A DNA stretch of 64,000 nucleotides from Herbaspirillum sp. alder98 (GCF_020179755.1 NZ_JAIUCY010000005.1:1-64000); one strand, 5' to 3'; shown: positions 10,415-19,698, numbered from the stretch's first letter. The notes: generated from the sequence alone by a model not told the origin. A program made the numbers and translations.

Positions 10415-11175
10415 GCGCGTTCCCCACTCAAGAAAATGGCTTCGCCGGCCAGTGCCTTGACGGCCGCATGCGAAGAATTCAACAACCACCCGCGCAGGTT
10501 ATGCATGAAGGCCGGCGTCGCTGTCGCCGGGATTAGCCGCAACCAGATCAACGCCTGCGCCATCGCACCGCGCTCGAGCAACATGCGCGCATAGTTGAAC
10601 TGCCCGCGAAAATCGCCGCCGCGTGCGGCGCATCCGTATAACGCGAATGCCCGCTCGAGGTCGGCCTCGCCCTCCCAGCCTTCTTCATGGAAGCGGCCCA
10701 GCACATTGATCGACTTGGCATGCCCGGCCTCGGCCGCCTGTCGATACCAGGCCAGCGCCGCCGGCCGGTCGACGGCAGTCCCCTGCCCGCTCATGAGCAG
10801 GTTGGCCAGGTTGTACATACCCCAGTCGAGTCCACGCAAGGCAGCCAGCCGATACCAGTAAGTCGCCATCTGGGCATCCACCACGCGCCCCCATCCATGC
10901 TCGCAGCAGCGCCCCATCAGGTTGATCGCATCCAGGTCGTCGGATTGCGCCGCCAGCGCCAGCCAGTGCAATGCTTCGCCCGGCTGACGCGTGGTGCCTT
11001 CACCAAACAGCAGACGCTGGCCGAGGATCGCCTGCGCGCGCGGCACGCCCTGCCGGGCCGCTGCCCGCAACCAGACCAATGCGTCCGGTGTGCGGGCGGC
11101 GACGATGGCAGCCAGGCGCTCGGGATCGACCTCGCGCAACTGGCGCACGCTCACGCGCTGCTCTGCCTGCCGCAT
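10411..11175 (-). CDS. Sel1-repeat protein
   Basis: The 254-residue protein is built of Sel1-like (TPR-type) helical repeats, seen as A..WLxxAAxxGxxxAxxxLGxxxxxG units from about residue 28 to 215. No signal peptide is obvious. Such proteins are scaffolds for protein-protein contacts. A Sel1 protein between a siderophore receptor and PiuC is a recurrent arrangement in Proteobacteria, but its role there is not known. Its start overlaps the receptor stop by one base (TGATG) and its stop overlaps piuC by 4 bp, so all three are translationally coupled. Confidence 0.85.
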   Translation of the reverse strand: MRQAEQRVSVRQLREVDPERLAAIVAARTPDALVWLRAAARQGVPRAQAILGQRLLFGEGTTRQPGEALHWLALAAQSDDLDAINLMGRCCEHGWGRVVDAQMATYWYRLAALRGLDWGMYNLANLLMSGQGTAVDRPAALAWYRQAAEAGHAKSINVLGRFHEEGWEGEADLERAFALYGCAARGGDFRGQFNYARMLLERGAMAQALIWLRLIPATATPAFMHNLRGWLLNSSHAAVKALAGEAIFLSGERA

Positions 11176-13568
11176 CAGAAGCTGAGGTCAACGCTGGCCG
11201 TGACGGTGCGTCCGGCCCCCGGCACGCCATACAGCTGGAAGCCGTCCAGCGAAGAACCGATGCGCGACCAGTACATCTTGTTGAACAGGTTATCGACGTT
11301 CAGGTTGAGCGCCACCTGGCGGTTCAGGCGCCAGCGCGCGGCGATGCTGTGCACCCAGTAGGCCGGCGCCTTCTCATCGTCCTGCACATAGACCGGCCGG
11401 TTGCCGGAGGCGCCCGACACCGTGCTGCTGTTATTGGACAGGCCGCCGACGTACTTGTTGTCGGAGTAACGGCGACGTCCGACGTATTGCGCGCCATAGC
11501 TGAAGTACAGGCCGGGCTGCGCCTCGTAGGAGGTCCACAGGTTGAGCGTCCAGTCGGGGACGTTCTTGGCTTCGCTGCCGATATTGGCACCCTTGGTCTG
11601 GCGACTCTTGAGCCGCGACAGGCCGCCGTACACCGACCAGCGATCGGTGACATTGCCCTGCACGCCGAGCTCGGCGCCGGTGACCCGCTTGGCCGGCAGC
11701 GCACGCACCGGCGAGGTTTCGTCATCGCCGTATTCCCACGAGTCGCTCACCTCGGTGCGGAAGATGGCGCCGGTCAACGCCAGCCGCTTGGCGAGCACAT
11801 CCCACTTGCCGCCGATTTCGGTGGTCTTGGCGATGGCCGGTGAATAAGTCGAGGCCGCCGCCGAACCGTAGATGGCGTTGTTGGTGGTCACGCCCAGCGC
11901 CGACGGTTGCGCCGCCCGCGCATAGGACACATACGCGCTGGCGTTATCGACCGGTTTGTAGACCAGCCCCACGCGACCGCTCAAGGCGCCCGCGCTGCTG
12001 CTGGTGGTGACCGTGCCACGGGTCGAGGTCTCGGCTTTCCAGCGGTCGTAACGTAATGCCGTGAGCCACTGCCAGTGCGGCGAGAACTTCATCGTGTCGG
12101 CCACGTAGAGGCCGGCGTTGGTGACGCGCGACTGCACGCCGGCGCTGCCCTTGACGGTATCGGCCGAGGCAAACGAGGTGCTCGGGTTGGTCAGGTCGAA
12201 CCACAAGTTGCCGACCGGCGCTCGCACCGAGCGCTCCAGGTCGCCATAGGTTTCGCGGTAGATATCGAGGCCGGTCGACAGTTCGTGGCGGATGAAGCCG
12301 GTATCGAACTTCAATGACAAGTCGGTCTGGTTGTCGAGGATGCTATAGCGCTTGGAGTTGCCATAGTCGCTGCCGCGCAGCACGGCGTAGCGGTTGGCGG
12401 TGTTAGTGAAATCGGTGTACGACAGCACGCCCGAGGCCGAGGTCAGGCCGCCAGCGCCGGCATAGCCCAGCGATGTCCCCAGCGTGGTGCCGCCAGCGGT
12501 GGCACCGTTGAAGCGCGCCGGCGACAGCACCGACAGGTTATCGGTGCGTTCCCAGCGGGTCTGGTTGCGAATTTTCACGTCATCGCTGAAGTCATGCTCG
12601 ATGCGGGCGGTGAGCGCATCGGTCTTGCTCTGCTGTGTATAAGTATCGGAGCCATACCAGGCGTTGCGCGACACATACGGCATGACGGCGCCGTTGGTGC
12701 CACGCTGGATCGGCAAGCCGGTATCGGGAATATTGTCGTCGTCCTGGTGGAACAGGTCGAAGAACACCCGCGTGCGGGTGCCCAGGCCGAGACCGAGCGA
12801 AGCGGCGATTCCCTGACGGTCGTACTTCACCACGTCGCGTTCGGAGACATGATTCTGCTGCTTCATCAGGTTCAGCCGCAGCGCACTGGTCGGGCTCAGC
12901 ATGTGATTGAGGTCAGCGGTAAAACGCGTGTAGTTGGCCGTGCCCAGCCCGAAAGAACTGTTATAGAAGTTATCCAGCTTGGCTTCCTTGCTGACCAGGT
13001 TGACCGAGCCGCCCACGGCCGACACGCCGGATTCGATCGAGCCGGTGCCCTTGAAGACCTCGACCTGCTCCAGGTTGAAGGTATCGCTGCGGCTGGACAT
13101 GCCGGCGTCGCGCACGCCGTCCACCGTCAGGCTCTGCTCGGACGAAAAGCCGCGAATGGTAAACATGTCGCCCCAGCCCAGGTTGCCCTCGCCCGAGGTG
13201 AAGGTGATGCCAGGGACATTTTTCAGGATGTCCTGCAGCGTCTGCGCATTCTGCTGGGTCAATACTTCCTTGGGCACCACGGTGATGCTCTGCGGGATAT
13301 CCAGCAGCGGCTGTGTGAATTTGGGCGAACTGACCGCTTCCGGCTTGTACTCCGGAGCTTCGCGCGGCGCGCTGATCACCACCTCCTTGAGCGAAGCATT
13401 GTCTTGCGGCGCGGCGGCGGGCTCGGTCGCTGTCGCCGCGTGGGCCACGCCCAGCGAACCCAATGCCAGTCCGACCGTGGCCGAGAAGCGGCCGTAGGCG
13501 CCGAACAGGCGATCGAGCTCGTCAGAACCGCCGGCTTGCGGATCTGTTATTGAATGACGGTGTTTCAT
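11175..13568 (-). CDS. TonB-dependent siderophore receptor (Fiu-like)
   Basis: The 797-residue outer-membrane receptor has a leader ending near LGVAHAATA, a TonB-box-like KEVVISAP, a plug domain (about 80-215: IPQSITVVPKEVL, IRGFSSEQSLTVDGVRD, GSGIESG-type IESGVSAVGGSVNLVSK), then a 22-strand barrel ending in the terminal Phe of VTASVDLSF. The family imports ferric siderophores, often catecholate types, using TonB-ExbBD energy. The unusually long pre-leader (about 30 residues before the hydrophobic part) is odd; the start could lie later. A Fur box lies 68 bases upstream, and the gene heads the piuC operon. Confidence 0.9.
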   Translation of the reverse strand: MKHRHSITDPQAGGSDELDRLFGAYGRFSATVGLALGSLGVAHAATATEPAAAPQDNASLKEVVISAPREAPEYKPEAVSSPKFTQPLLDIPQSITVVPKEVLTQQNAQTLQDILKNVPGITFTSGEGNLGWGDMFTIRGFSSEQSLTVDGVRDAGMSSRSDTFNLEQVEVFKGTGSIESGVSAVGGSVNLVSKEAKLDNFYNSSFGLGTANYTRFTADLNHMLSPTSALRLNLMKQQNHVSERDVVKYDRQGIAASLGLGLGTRTRVFFDLFHQDDDNIPDTGLPIQRGTNGAVMPYVSRNAWYGSDTYTQQSKTDALTARIEHDFSDDVKIRNQTRWERTDNLSVLSPARFNGATAGGTTLGTSLGYAGAGGLTSASGVLSYTDFTNTANRYAVLRGSDYGNSKRYSILDNQTDLSLKFDTGFIRHELSTGLDIYRETYGDLERSVRAPVGNLWFDLTNPSTSFASADTVKGSAGVQSRVTNAGLYVADTMKFSPHWQWLTALRYDRWKAETSTRGTVTTSSSAGALSGRVGLVYKPVDNASAYVSYARAAQPSALGVTTNNAIYGSAAASTYSPAIAKTTEIGGKWDVLAKRLALTGAIFRTEVSDSWEYGDDETSPVRALPAKRVTGAELGVQGNVTDRWSVYGGLSRLKSRQTKGANIGSEAKNVPDWTLNLWTSYEAQPGLYFSYGAQYVGRRRYSDNKYVGGLSNNSSTVSGASGNRPVYVQDDEKAPAYWVHSIAARWRLNRQVALNLNVDNLFNKMYWSRIGSSLDGFQLYGVPGAGRTVTASVDLSF

Positions 13569-13635
13569 GTAACTGGCTTCCCCGATACGAAAGAGGCCCT
13601 TCCCGCACCAGCCGGAACGGGAACAGGTCTCAAGT

Positions 13636-13654
13636 TATAATGATTCTCATTTGT
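13636..13654 (-). promoter_or_regulatory. Fur box upstream of the siderophore receptor operon
   Basis: TATAATGATTCTCATTTGT matches the 19-base Fur consensus GATAATGATAATCATTATC at 13 of 19 positions, including the AATGAT and TCATT cores. Iron-loaded Fur should repress the receptor-Sel1-piuC operon. Confidence 0.8.
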
Positions 13655-13703
13655 GAATAAATATATATCGGGCAACACGCGCCAATGTGTTGAAAACCGG
13701 AGC

Positions 13704-13720
13704 AAATGTAATGAAATGTA
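13704..13720 (+). promoter_or_regulatory. AAATGTA direct repeat, possible response-regulator site
   Basis: AAATGTA occurs at 13704-13710 and 13714-13720, a 10-bp period on one DNA face. This is the geometry used by OmpR/PhoB-type regulators. It precedes an OmpR-type regulator gene by about 70 bases, so autoregulation is plausible. Confidence 0.4.
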
Positions 13721-13786
13721 TTGAGCGATCTTTACATTTCCTGGCATTACAAAAATGCCCCCGCCTGCGGGAGAGAGGCCGGGAAA

Positions 13787-14536
13787 ATGGCACGCATGCA
13801 AGAACTCAATCTCATGGGCAAACAAGATCACGTGCTGATCGTCGACGACGATCCGGACATCCGCCAACTACTGTCCGAATACCTGCAGGACGCCAACTAT
13901 CGTCCTTTCACCGCCACCGGCGGACAGGACATGTGGCGCATACTCGGCAGCGAGCATATCGACATCATCATCCTCGACCTGATGATGCCGGGCGAGGATG
14001 GGCTCGAGTTATGCCGCGAACTGCGCAAGCGGCGCAATACGCCGCTGATCATGCTGACCGCGCGCGGCACCTTGATCGACCGCATCGTCGGGCTCGAAGT
14101 GGGCGCTGACGATTACCTGCCCAAGCCGTTCGACCCGCGCGAGCTGCTGGCCCGCATGAAGGTCATCGTGCGCCGCGCCCGCAGCTTTCCCGAGAAACAT
14201 GAAGCCGACCAGGTGTCGCACATCAGCTTTGCCGGCTGGCAGCTCGATACCCAGGCACGCCAGGCGAAGTCGCCCGAGGGCGTGACCATTACCCTGGGCG
14301 GGTCGGACTATCAGGTATTGCGCACGCTGCTGGACCATCCCGGCCGCGCCTTGTCACGCGACTTCCTGCTCAATACGGTCTATGGCAAGGAAGCCATGCC
14401 CTTCGATCGTTCGATCGATGTCTGCATCAGCCGCCTGCGCCAGCAACTGCTCGATAATCCGCGCGCACCGGCCCTGATCCGGACCGTGCGCAATACCGGC
14501 TACATGCTCATGGCCGAGGTCAGTTACCACACATGA
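13787..14536 (+). CDS. OmpR-family two-component response regulator
   Basis: The 249-residue protein has a receiver domain (acidic D20-D22, phospho-acceptor D64 in ILDLMMPGE, K in LPKPFDP) and a C-terminal winged-helix DNA-binding domain (about 150-245, ending RTVRNTGYMLMAE). Phosphorylation by the partner kinase should drive DNA binding. I choose ATG 13787 because GAGAGAGG at 13771-13778 is well placed; an ATG at 13814 is an alternative. It overlaps the kinase gene by 4 bp. It stands beside the iron operon on the opposite strand, but nothing in the sequence proves an iron stimulus. Confidence 0.92.
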   Translation: MARMQELNLMGKQDHVLIVDDDPDIRQLLSEYLQDANYRPFTATGGQDMWRILGSEHIDIIILDLMMPGEDGLELCRELRKRRNTPLIMLTARGTLIDRIVGLEVGADDYLPKPFDPRELLARMKVIVRRARSFPEKHEADQVSHISFAGWQLDTQARQAKSPEGVTITLGGSDYQVLRTLLDHPGRALSRDFLLNTVYGKEAMPFDRSIDVCISRLRQQLLDNPRAPALIRTVRNTGYMLMAEVSYHT

Positions 14537-15954
14537 ACGCCAGGTTTCTTGTGCCAGGCCGCTGGCGCCTGTGGCCGCAGTCGCTGTCGCGCCGGCTGGC
14601 GCTGATCCTGGTCGGCGGCATGCTGGCCGCGCAGATGCTGACCGGCACCATCTGGTACGACATGCGTTACGGAAAAACCATGGAGATGCCGACCCGGCTG
14701 GCCGCCGCGCGCCTGGCCGACGCCGTGGCGCTGCTCGATGCCGTCGCGCCCGCGCAGCGCCCGGCCCTGCTGCAGTCGTTGAGTCGCGATGACTTCACGC
14801 TACGCCTGCAAGCGCCACCGGCGGCGCATGCCATGCTGCCCTCGCAACCGGTATTGGCGCGCGCCGATGCGCAGGTCGCGACGCTGTTTGGCGAAGTCTT
14901 GCTGGCCCGTGCCGGACCACGCGAATGGCGCATGCTGCAGATTGACCTGGATGACCGCGAGGGACGGCAGGATGCCTGGCTCACGCTACTCAATGACGAA
15001 TATCCGCACGGGCATTTCAAGACGATGGTATCGCTTGCGGACGGCTACGTGCTGCAGGCCGAGATTGCCGAAGGCCAGGCCGGGATGAGCACTGCGCCCC
15101 AGAGCGCCGCGTTCGATTACCTGTTGCGCATCTATGTGTTGCGCATCGCGCTGGTGGTGCTGATTGCCTGGATGGCGGTGCGGCTGGCATTGAAACCGCT
15201 CAACGCGCTGGCCCATGCCGCCGAAAAGTTGGGCCGCAATATCCACAGCCCGCCACTGGCCACCGACGGCCCGCTGGAAGTGCGCACCGCCGCGCAAGCG
15301 TTCAATGCCATGCAACGCCGCATCATCGACAACATCGCCGAGCGCACGCGTTTTCTGGCATCGGTGTCGCATGACCTGCGCTCGCCGATCACGCGCCTGA
15401 AACTGCGCACCGAGATGATCGACGACGAGACCCGCCGCGACAAGTTTCGCCGCGACCTCGACGAAATGGACGCCATGATCTCGGCCACCCTCAATGTGGT
15501 GCAGGACATCGACGTGCAGGAACACCGCCAGTTGATCGATCTCGACAGCCTGCTGGAAAGCCTGCGCAGCGACCAGGCCGAGGTCGGCCGGGAAGTCAGC
15601 ATTGCCGGCCACGCAGCGCCCTTGCAAGGCTACCCGCGCAGCCTGCGACGCTGCCTGCAGAACATCGTCGAAAACGCCGTGCGATACGGTCATCGCGCCC
15701 GCATCGAACTGCGCGACCATGCCGATCGGGTGAAGCTGACCATCGACGATGATGGCCCGGGAATACCGGACGACATGCTGGAGAGGGTGCTGGAGCCGTT
15801 CTACCGCCTGGAACGCTCACGCAATGCCGACACCGGCGGCTTCGGCCTGGGGCTATCGATTGCAGCCACCGTGGTGCAGGCGCACCGTGGCGAGATCGTG
15901 CTTGCCAACCGCGATGGCGGCGGCTTGCGGGTGCAGATCGTTATTCCGCGTTGA
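14533..15954 (+). CDS. Sensor histidine kinase (EnvZ-like architecture)
   Basis: The 473-residue inner-membrane kinase has TM1 at about 20-40, a periplasmic sensor of about 155 residues, TM2 at about 198-220, HAMP (to about 272), a HisKA dimerisation helix with H280 in FLASVSHDLRSPITR, and a HATPase domain with N box (N377-N381), G1 DDDGPGIPDD at 405-414 and G2 GGFGLGLS at 435-442. All catalytic motifs are intact. It is translationally coupled to the response regulator gene (ATGA overlap). The stimulus is unknown. Confidence 0.93.
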   Translation: MNARFLVPGRWRLWPQSLSRRLALILVGGMLAAQMLTGTIWYDMRYGKTMEMPTRLAAARLADAVALLDAVAPAQRPALLQSLSRDDFTLRLQAPPAAHAMLPSQPVLARADAQVATLFGEVLLARAGPREWRMLQIDLDDREGRQDAWLTLLNDEYPHGHFKTMVSLADGYVLQAEIAEGQAGMSTAPQSAAFDYLLRIYVLRIALVVLIAWMAVRLALKPLNALAHAAEKLGRNIHSPPLATDGPLEVRTAAQAFNAMQRRIIDNIAERTRFLASVSHDLRSPITRLKLRTEMIDDETRRDKFRRDLDEMDAMISATLNVVQDIDVQEHRQLIDLDSLLESLRSDQAEVGREVSIAGHAAPLQGYPRSLRRCLQNIVENAVRYGHRARIELRDHADRVKLTIDDDGPGIPDDMLERVLEPFYRLERSRNADTGGFGLGLSIAATVVQAHRGEIVLANRDGGGLRVQIVIPR

Positions 15955-16269
15955 GCAAGCCATCGAGATGAACCTGCCCATGACCGCGCGAGTGCATCGC
16001 CCCACAGTTCAATACAAGGGGGGAATGGACGGGGCAATAGCTGCCGGATCGGGGGCAACGCGCAAAAAAAGGCCGATGCGTCTTGCACATCGGCCCGAAC
16101 CGCAGAAGGGCATGGCAGCGCCATCCCGCTGCGGGAGACAAGTCCTGAGCCGTGGGCCTCTCTCACATGAACACCCGGCCCATCCGCGCCATACCTGCCG
16201 GCGCGAACGCTCAAGACTTGCCCCGAAGGGTCAATCGATTCTTTAACTCTGCTGATACTTCAAGACGGA
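15955..16269. other. Gene-free stretch between convergent sensor kinase and DUF4148 genes
   Basis: About 315 bases without a supported gene. The only structure seen is the terminator hairpin at 16064-16095, which serves the minus-strand gene. No terminator for the kinase gene was recognised. Confidence 0.6.
16064..16095 (-). terminator. Rho-independent terminator of the DUF4148 gene
   Basis: GGCCGATG (16071-16078) pairs with CATCGGCC (16088-16095). The seven A's at 16064-16070 become a U-run on the minus strand. It lies about 175 bases past the DUF4148 stop, leaving a long 3' untranslated region. Confidence 0.75.
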
Positions 16270-16659
16270 TCAGTAACCGCGATACAGGCCTTGCGGGTCG
16301 GGATTCTTTTCGTACTGCACCAGTTCTGCCTGCACCTGGGCACGGCTCTTGGTCGATGTGAATTCGGGCGAGTACGGATAGTAGGCGTCACCGACGTTGA
16401 CTTCGCCGCGCGCTTGCGCCTGCTTGAGCTCTTCCACTACCTGGGCGCGGGTCTTGGTCGAGACGAACGGCGCCAGCTTGGGATAGTCGTAGTCGCCGCT
16501 GCTGATGAGGCCGGCGGCGCGCGCCTGCTTGAGTTCTTCGATGACCTGGGTGCGGGTCTTGCCCTGGGCCTGGGTCGATTGGGCTGAGACGTTCTGGGCC
16601 AGCACCAGGCTGCTGGTGGCGGCGAGGGCTAAGGCGATGATGACTTGACGGGATTTCAT
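16270..16659 (-). CDS. Exported DUF4148 repeat protein
   Basis: The 129-residue protein has a signal peptide (cleavage near LVLAQN at about 21-22). The mature part carries three repeats, each starting KTR or KSRAQV, then a helix EELKQAxAxG and a D-Y-x-Y-P segment: KTRTQVIEELKQARAAG, KTRAQVVEELKQAQARG and KSRAQVQAELVQYEKN. This is the DUF4148 family common in Burkholderiales, presumed periplasmic and of unknown function. The start at 16659 gives a normal signal peptide; the longer frame upstream is AT-rich non-coding DNA. Confidence 0.85.
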   Translation of the reverse strand: MKSRQVIIALALAATSSLVLAQNVSAQSTQAQGKTRTQVIEELKQARAAGLISSGDYDYPKLAPFVSTKTRAQVVEELKQAQARGEVNVGDAYYPYSPEFTSTKSRAQVQAELVQYEKNPDPQGLYRGY

Positions 16660-17066
16660 GATGTGCTTTCTGCAAGATACGAGGTGATGCAAATTTGGTC
16701 TTCTCATGGCGCTCCGCTGATTTGCAATGACGGCGTGGAGCGCTGGTGGCACCGGGCTTGTTGGCTTTCTTCCGGACCGCAGACGAACTTTAATCTTTTC
16801 GTATATCGAGAAAAACAGCACTTTCGTAAAGTTATAATTTCCAATAACGGAACAATAAACACTTGACGTGTGCATGCTCATCAGACATTCCGGTTATATG
16901 CATAGGCGAAAATTTGTTTTCCCCTTATAACCTCGGCACCGTAAAATGGCGTCTTCTTATAAAAAAATTGATGGCAGTGGAGACTGTGGTTGGTCCAGGC
17001 CGGGCATCCGACGATGTTGCGGCGCCGGCTCAAACGCACAGTACCGCTGCCATTTCTGTTCCCATC
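16660..17066. other. Intergenic region between DUF4148 and metN
   Basis: About 400 bases holding the divergent promoters of the DUF4148 gene and metNIQ. The middle (about 16780-16935) is AT-rich. I saw no convincing -35/-10 pair, SAM/SAH riboswitch or Met-box. If metN starts at the in-frame ATG 16971, the region is shorter. Confidence 0.5.
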
Positions 17067-18104
17067 ATGATCGAAATCCAAGCTGTCACCCAGCGCTTCG
17101 GCGACGTAGAAGCTGTCCGCGATGTCGATCTGTCGATCCGCAAAGGCGAGATCTTCGGCATCATCGGCCGCAGCGGCGCCGGCAAGAGCACGCTGGTCCG
17201 CACCATCAACCTGCTGAACCGTCCCACGTCCGGACGCATCGTCCTGGACGGCCAGGACATGACGGCGCTGTCTGCCGACCAGTTGCGTGATGCCCGGCGC
17301 GGCATCGGCATGATCTTCCAGCACTTCAACCTGCTGTCGTCGCGCACCGTCTACGACAACATCGCGCTGCCCCTGGAGTTGGCCGGCAAGTCGAAGGCCG
17401 AGATCGCGAAGAAGGTCGAGCCGCTGCTGGAACTGGTGGGCCTGGACAAGCTGCGCGACCGTTATCCGGCGCAGATTTCGGGTGGCCAGAAACAGCGCGT
17501 TGGCATTGCCCGCGCACTGGCCAACGAGCCCAAGGTCTTGCTGTCGGACGAGGCGACTTCGGCGCTGGACCCGGAAACCACCCGTTCGATCCTGGAACTG
17601 CTGCGCAAGATCAACAAGGAACTGGGCCTGACCATCGTGCTCATCACGCACCAGATGGAAGTGATCAAGGTCATCTGCGATCGCGTAGCGGTGATGGAAG
17701 CCGGCCAGGTCATCGAACAGGGCGAAGTGCTGGAGGTGTTCCGCCAGCCGCGCCATGAAGTCACGCGCGCGCTGATCGGCGACGTGATCGCCCACGAACT
17801 GCCACGCGGCGTGGTCGAGCGCCTGCGGGTCCGTCTGGCCAATGCCGAGAGCGGCCAGGGCACCGATCACCTGTTCCGCTTTGCCTTTACCGGCTCGGGC
17901 GTAGACCAGCCGCATCTGTCGGAAGCGGTGCGTCGCTACAACCTGGACTTCAATATCCTGCACGGCCAGATCGACGAGATCCAGGGCCAGGCCTTCGGCT
18001 CGCTGGCGATCCTCGCCAACGGCACGCAGGAAAATATCAACAATGCAATGCAATACCTGCGCTCGCAGGGCGTCGTCGTCGAGGAGCTGAACCATGTCAT
18101 CTGA
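17067..18104 (+). CDS. metN: Methionine ABC transporter ATP-binding protein MetN
   Basis: The 345-residue ATPase drives methionine import. Walker [10 protein letters not shown] is at 34-42, Q-loop FQHFNLLSS near 84-92, ABC signature SGGQKQ at 138-143, Walker B VLLSDEA at 157-163, and the H-loop in LITHQME. A C-terminal NIL domain (about 260-345) is the methionine-sensing domain specific to MetN. MIEIQAV at 17067 is the family start, though no clear ribosome site precedes it. An ATG at 16971 in frame would add 32 residues that look non-homologous. It overlaps metI by 11 bp. Confidence 0.93.
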   Translation: MIEIQAVTQRFGDVEAVRDVDLSIRKGEIFGIIGRSGAGKSTLVRTINLLNRPTSGRIVLDGQDMTALSADQLRDARRGIGMIFQHFNLLSSRTVYDNIALPLELAGKSKAEIAKKVEPLLELVGLDKLRDRYPAQISGGQKQRVGIARALANEPKVLLSDEATSALDPETTRSILELLRKINKELGLTIVLITHQMEVIKVICDRVAVMEAGQVIEQGEVLEVFRQPRHEVTRALIGDVIAHELPRGVVERLRVRLANAESGQGTDHLFRFAFTGSGVDQPHLSEAVRRYNLDFNILHGQIDEIQGQAFGSLAILANGTQENINNAMQYLRSQGVVVEELNHVI

Positions 18105-18747
18105 ACTGATTGATCTTTTCATCAGCTCCTTCGGCGAAACCCTGATGATGGTGGTCATCTCGGGCCTGGTGGGCTCGGTGCTGGGCATTCCGCTGGGGAT
18201 CGCGCTGCACCTGACGGATCGCAACGGCATCCTGCCCAATACCGCCTTCAACCGCATCGCCGGCCTGCTGGTCAATGCGGTGCGGTCGACCCCGTTCATC
18301 ATCCTGCTGGTGGCGGTGATCCCGATGACGCGTTTCTTCGTGGGCACCTCGATCGGTACCGCAGCGGCCATCGTGCCGCTGACGATCGCCGCCGCCCCGT
18401 TCATTGCACGACTGGTCGAGACCGCCCTGCGCGAAGTCGACCGCGGGCTGGTGGAAGCGGCGCAGGCGATGGGCGCGACCACCTGGCAAATCATCTACAA
18501 GGTATTGGTACCGGAAGCATTTGCTGGTATCGTCGCCGGTCTCACGATCACCTTCGTCAGCCTGGTGGGCTATTCGGCCATGGCCGGCGCCATCGGCGGC
18601 GGCGGCCTGGGTGACCTGGGCATCCGCTACGGCTACCAGCGCTTCCTGCCCGAAGTGATGCTGGCGGTGGTGCTGATCCTGATCGTCTTCGTACAGTTGG
18701 TGCAGTCTTTTGGGGACCTGCTGGTGCGCAAGCTGAGCCATCGCTAA
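18094..18747 (+). CDS. metI: Methionine ABC transporter permease MetI
   Basis: The 217-residue integral membrane permease has five or so hydrophobic segments. The coupling motif lies near residues 118-140 ([20 protein letters not shown]), the EAA loop that contacts Met[18 protein letters not shown] is typical of MetI. With MetN it forms the inner-membrane core of the importer. The start lies inside the metN 3' end, so translation is coupled. Confidence 0.95.
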   Translation: MSSELIDLFISSFGETLMMVVISGLVGSVLGIPLGIALHLTDRNGILPNTAFNRIAGLLVNAVRSTPFIILLVAVIPMTRFFVGTSIGTAAAIVPLTIAAAPFIARLVETALREVDRGLVEAAQAMGATTWQIIYKVLVPEAFAGIVAGLTITFVSLVGYSAMAGAIGGGGLGDLGIRYGYQRFLPEVMLAVVLILIVFVQLVQSFGDLLVRKLSHR

Positions 18748-18824
18748 AAACGTGGCGACTTGGTACCGGCATAAAACAAACCGCGGCTACCCGCCGCGAC
18801 TTATGTGTAATTGAAAGGAAAGTC

Positions 18825-19625
18825 ATGAACCGTCGTCAGTTGATTCAATTCTTCGCAGGCCTGGGCGTGGTTGCCAGCCTGATCGCCGCGCCTGTGCAGG
18901 CGCAAGACAAGCCGATCAAGATCGGCGTGACCGCCGGCCCGCACGCCGAGATCATGGAGCAGGTCAAGAAGCTGCTCGAGAAAGACGGCGTCAAGCTGCA
19001 GATCATCGAATTCACCGACTACATCCAGCCTAATGCAGCGCTGGCCGGCGGTGACCTGGATGCCAACAGCTACCAGCACCAGCCTTACCTGGACGCACAG
19101 ATCAAGGACCGCGGCTACAAGTTCGTCAGCGTCGGCAGCACCATCACCTTCCCGATGGGCATCTACTCGAAGAAGGTCAAGTCGCTGGACGAATTGAAGT
19201 CGGGCGCCCGTGTCGGCGTGCCGAACGATCCGACCAACGGCGGCCGCGCGCTGCTGGTGCTGCAAGCCAAGGGCTTGATCAAGCTCAAGCCTGACGCTGG
19301 CCTGAAGGCGACCCCGCTGGACATCATCGACAATCCGAAGAAGGTCAAGATCATCGAACTGGACGCGGCACAACTGCCACGTTCGCTGGATGACTTCGAC
19401 GCTGCCGTCATCAACGGCAACTTCGCTGAATCGGCTGGCCTGTCGCCCACCAAGGACGCCATCTCGGTGGAAGCCTCGACCGGCCCCTACGCCAACGTGC
19501 TGGCCGTGCGCACTGCCGACAAGGACAAGCCTTGGGTGGCCAAGCTGGTCAAGGCTTACCACAGCCCGGAAGTGAAGAAGTTCGTGCTGGAAAAGTACAA
19601 GGGTTCGGTGATTACCTCCTGGTAA
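18825..19625 (+). CDS. metQ: Methionine-binding periplasmic protein MetQ (NlpA family)
   Basis: The 266-residue substrate-binding protein has a cleavable signal ending near APVQAQD. The mature part shows KIGVTAGPHAEIME, FTDYIQPN and VPNDPTNGGRALLVLQ, the NlpA/MetQ ligand motifs. E. coli MetQ is a lipoprotein. Here the signal has no lipobox cysteine, so the protein should be free in the periplasm. An AAAGGAAAG ribosome site precedes the ATG. It is last in metNIQ. Confidence 0.94.
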   Translation: MNRRQLIQFFAGLGVVASLIAAPVQAQDKPIKIGVTAGPHAEIMEQVKKLLEKDGVKLQIIEFTDYIQPNAALAGGDLDANSYQHQPYLDAQIKDRGYKFVSVGSTITFPMGIYSKKVKSLDELKSGARVGVPNDPTNGGRALLVLQAKGLIKLKPDAGLKATPLDIIDNPKKVKIIELDAAQLPRSLDDFDAAVINGNFAESAGLSPTKDAISVEASTGPYANVLAVRTADKDKPWVAKLVKAYHSPEVKKFVLEKYKGSVITSW

Positions 19626-19667
19626 TCTGACCGATCACCTCCGTCGCTGACGGAGGAACCTGTGAAG

Positions 19668-19698
19668 AGCCCACCAATGTGAATTGGTGGGCTTTTTT
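19668..19698 (+). terminator. Rho-independent terminator of metNIQ
   Basis: GCCCACCAAT (19669-19678) pairs with ATTGGTGGGC (19683-19692) and is followed by TTTTTTG. A smaller hairpin (CCTCCGTC 19638-19645 with GACGGAGG 19649-19656) precedes it. Confidence 0.93.

Noticed and set aside
12594..13553. 319-aa frame opposite the siderophore receptor
   Set aside because: Antisense shadow; receptor motifs and Fur box fit the minus strand.
13740..13760. Possible sigma54 promoter before the response regulator (TGGCAT...TGC)
   Set aside because: The GG-to-GC distance is 12 bases instead of 10, so it does not fit a sigma54 site.
16660..17066. SAM- or SAH-type riboswitch before metNIQ
   Set aside because: I looked for the conserved helices and found none; a covariance scan would settle it.
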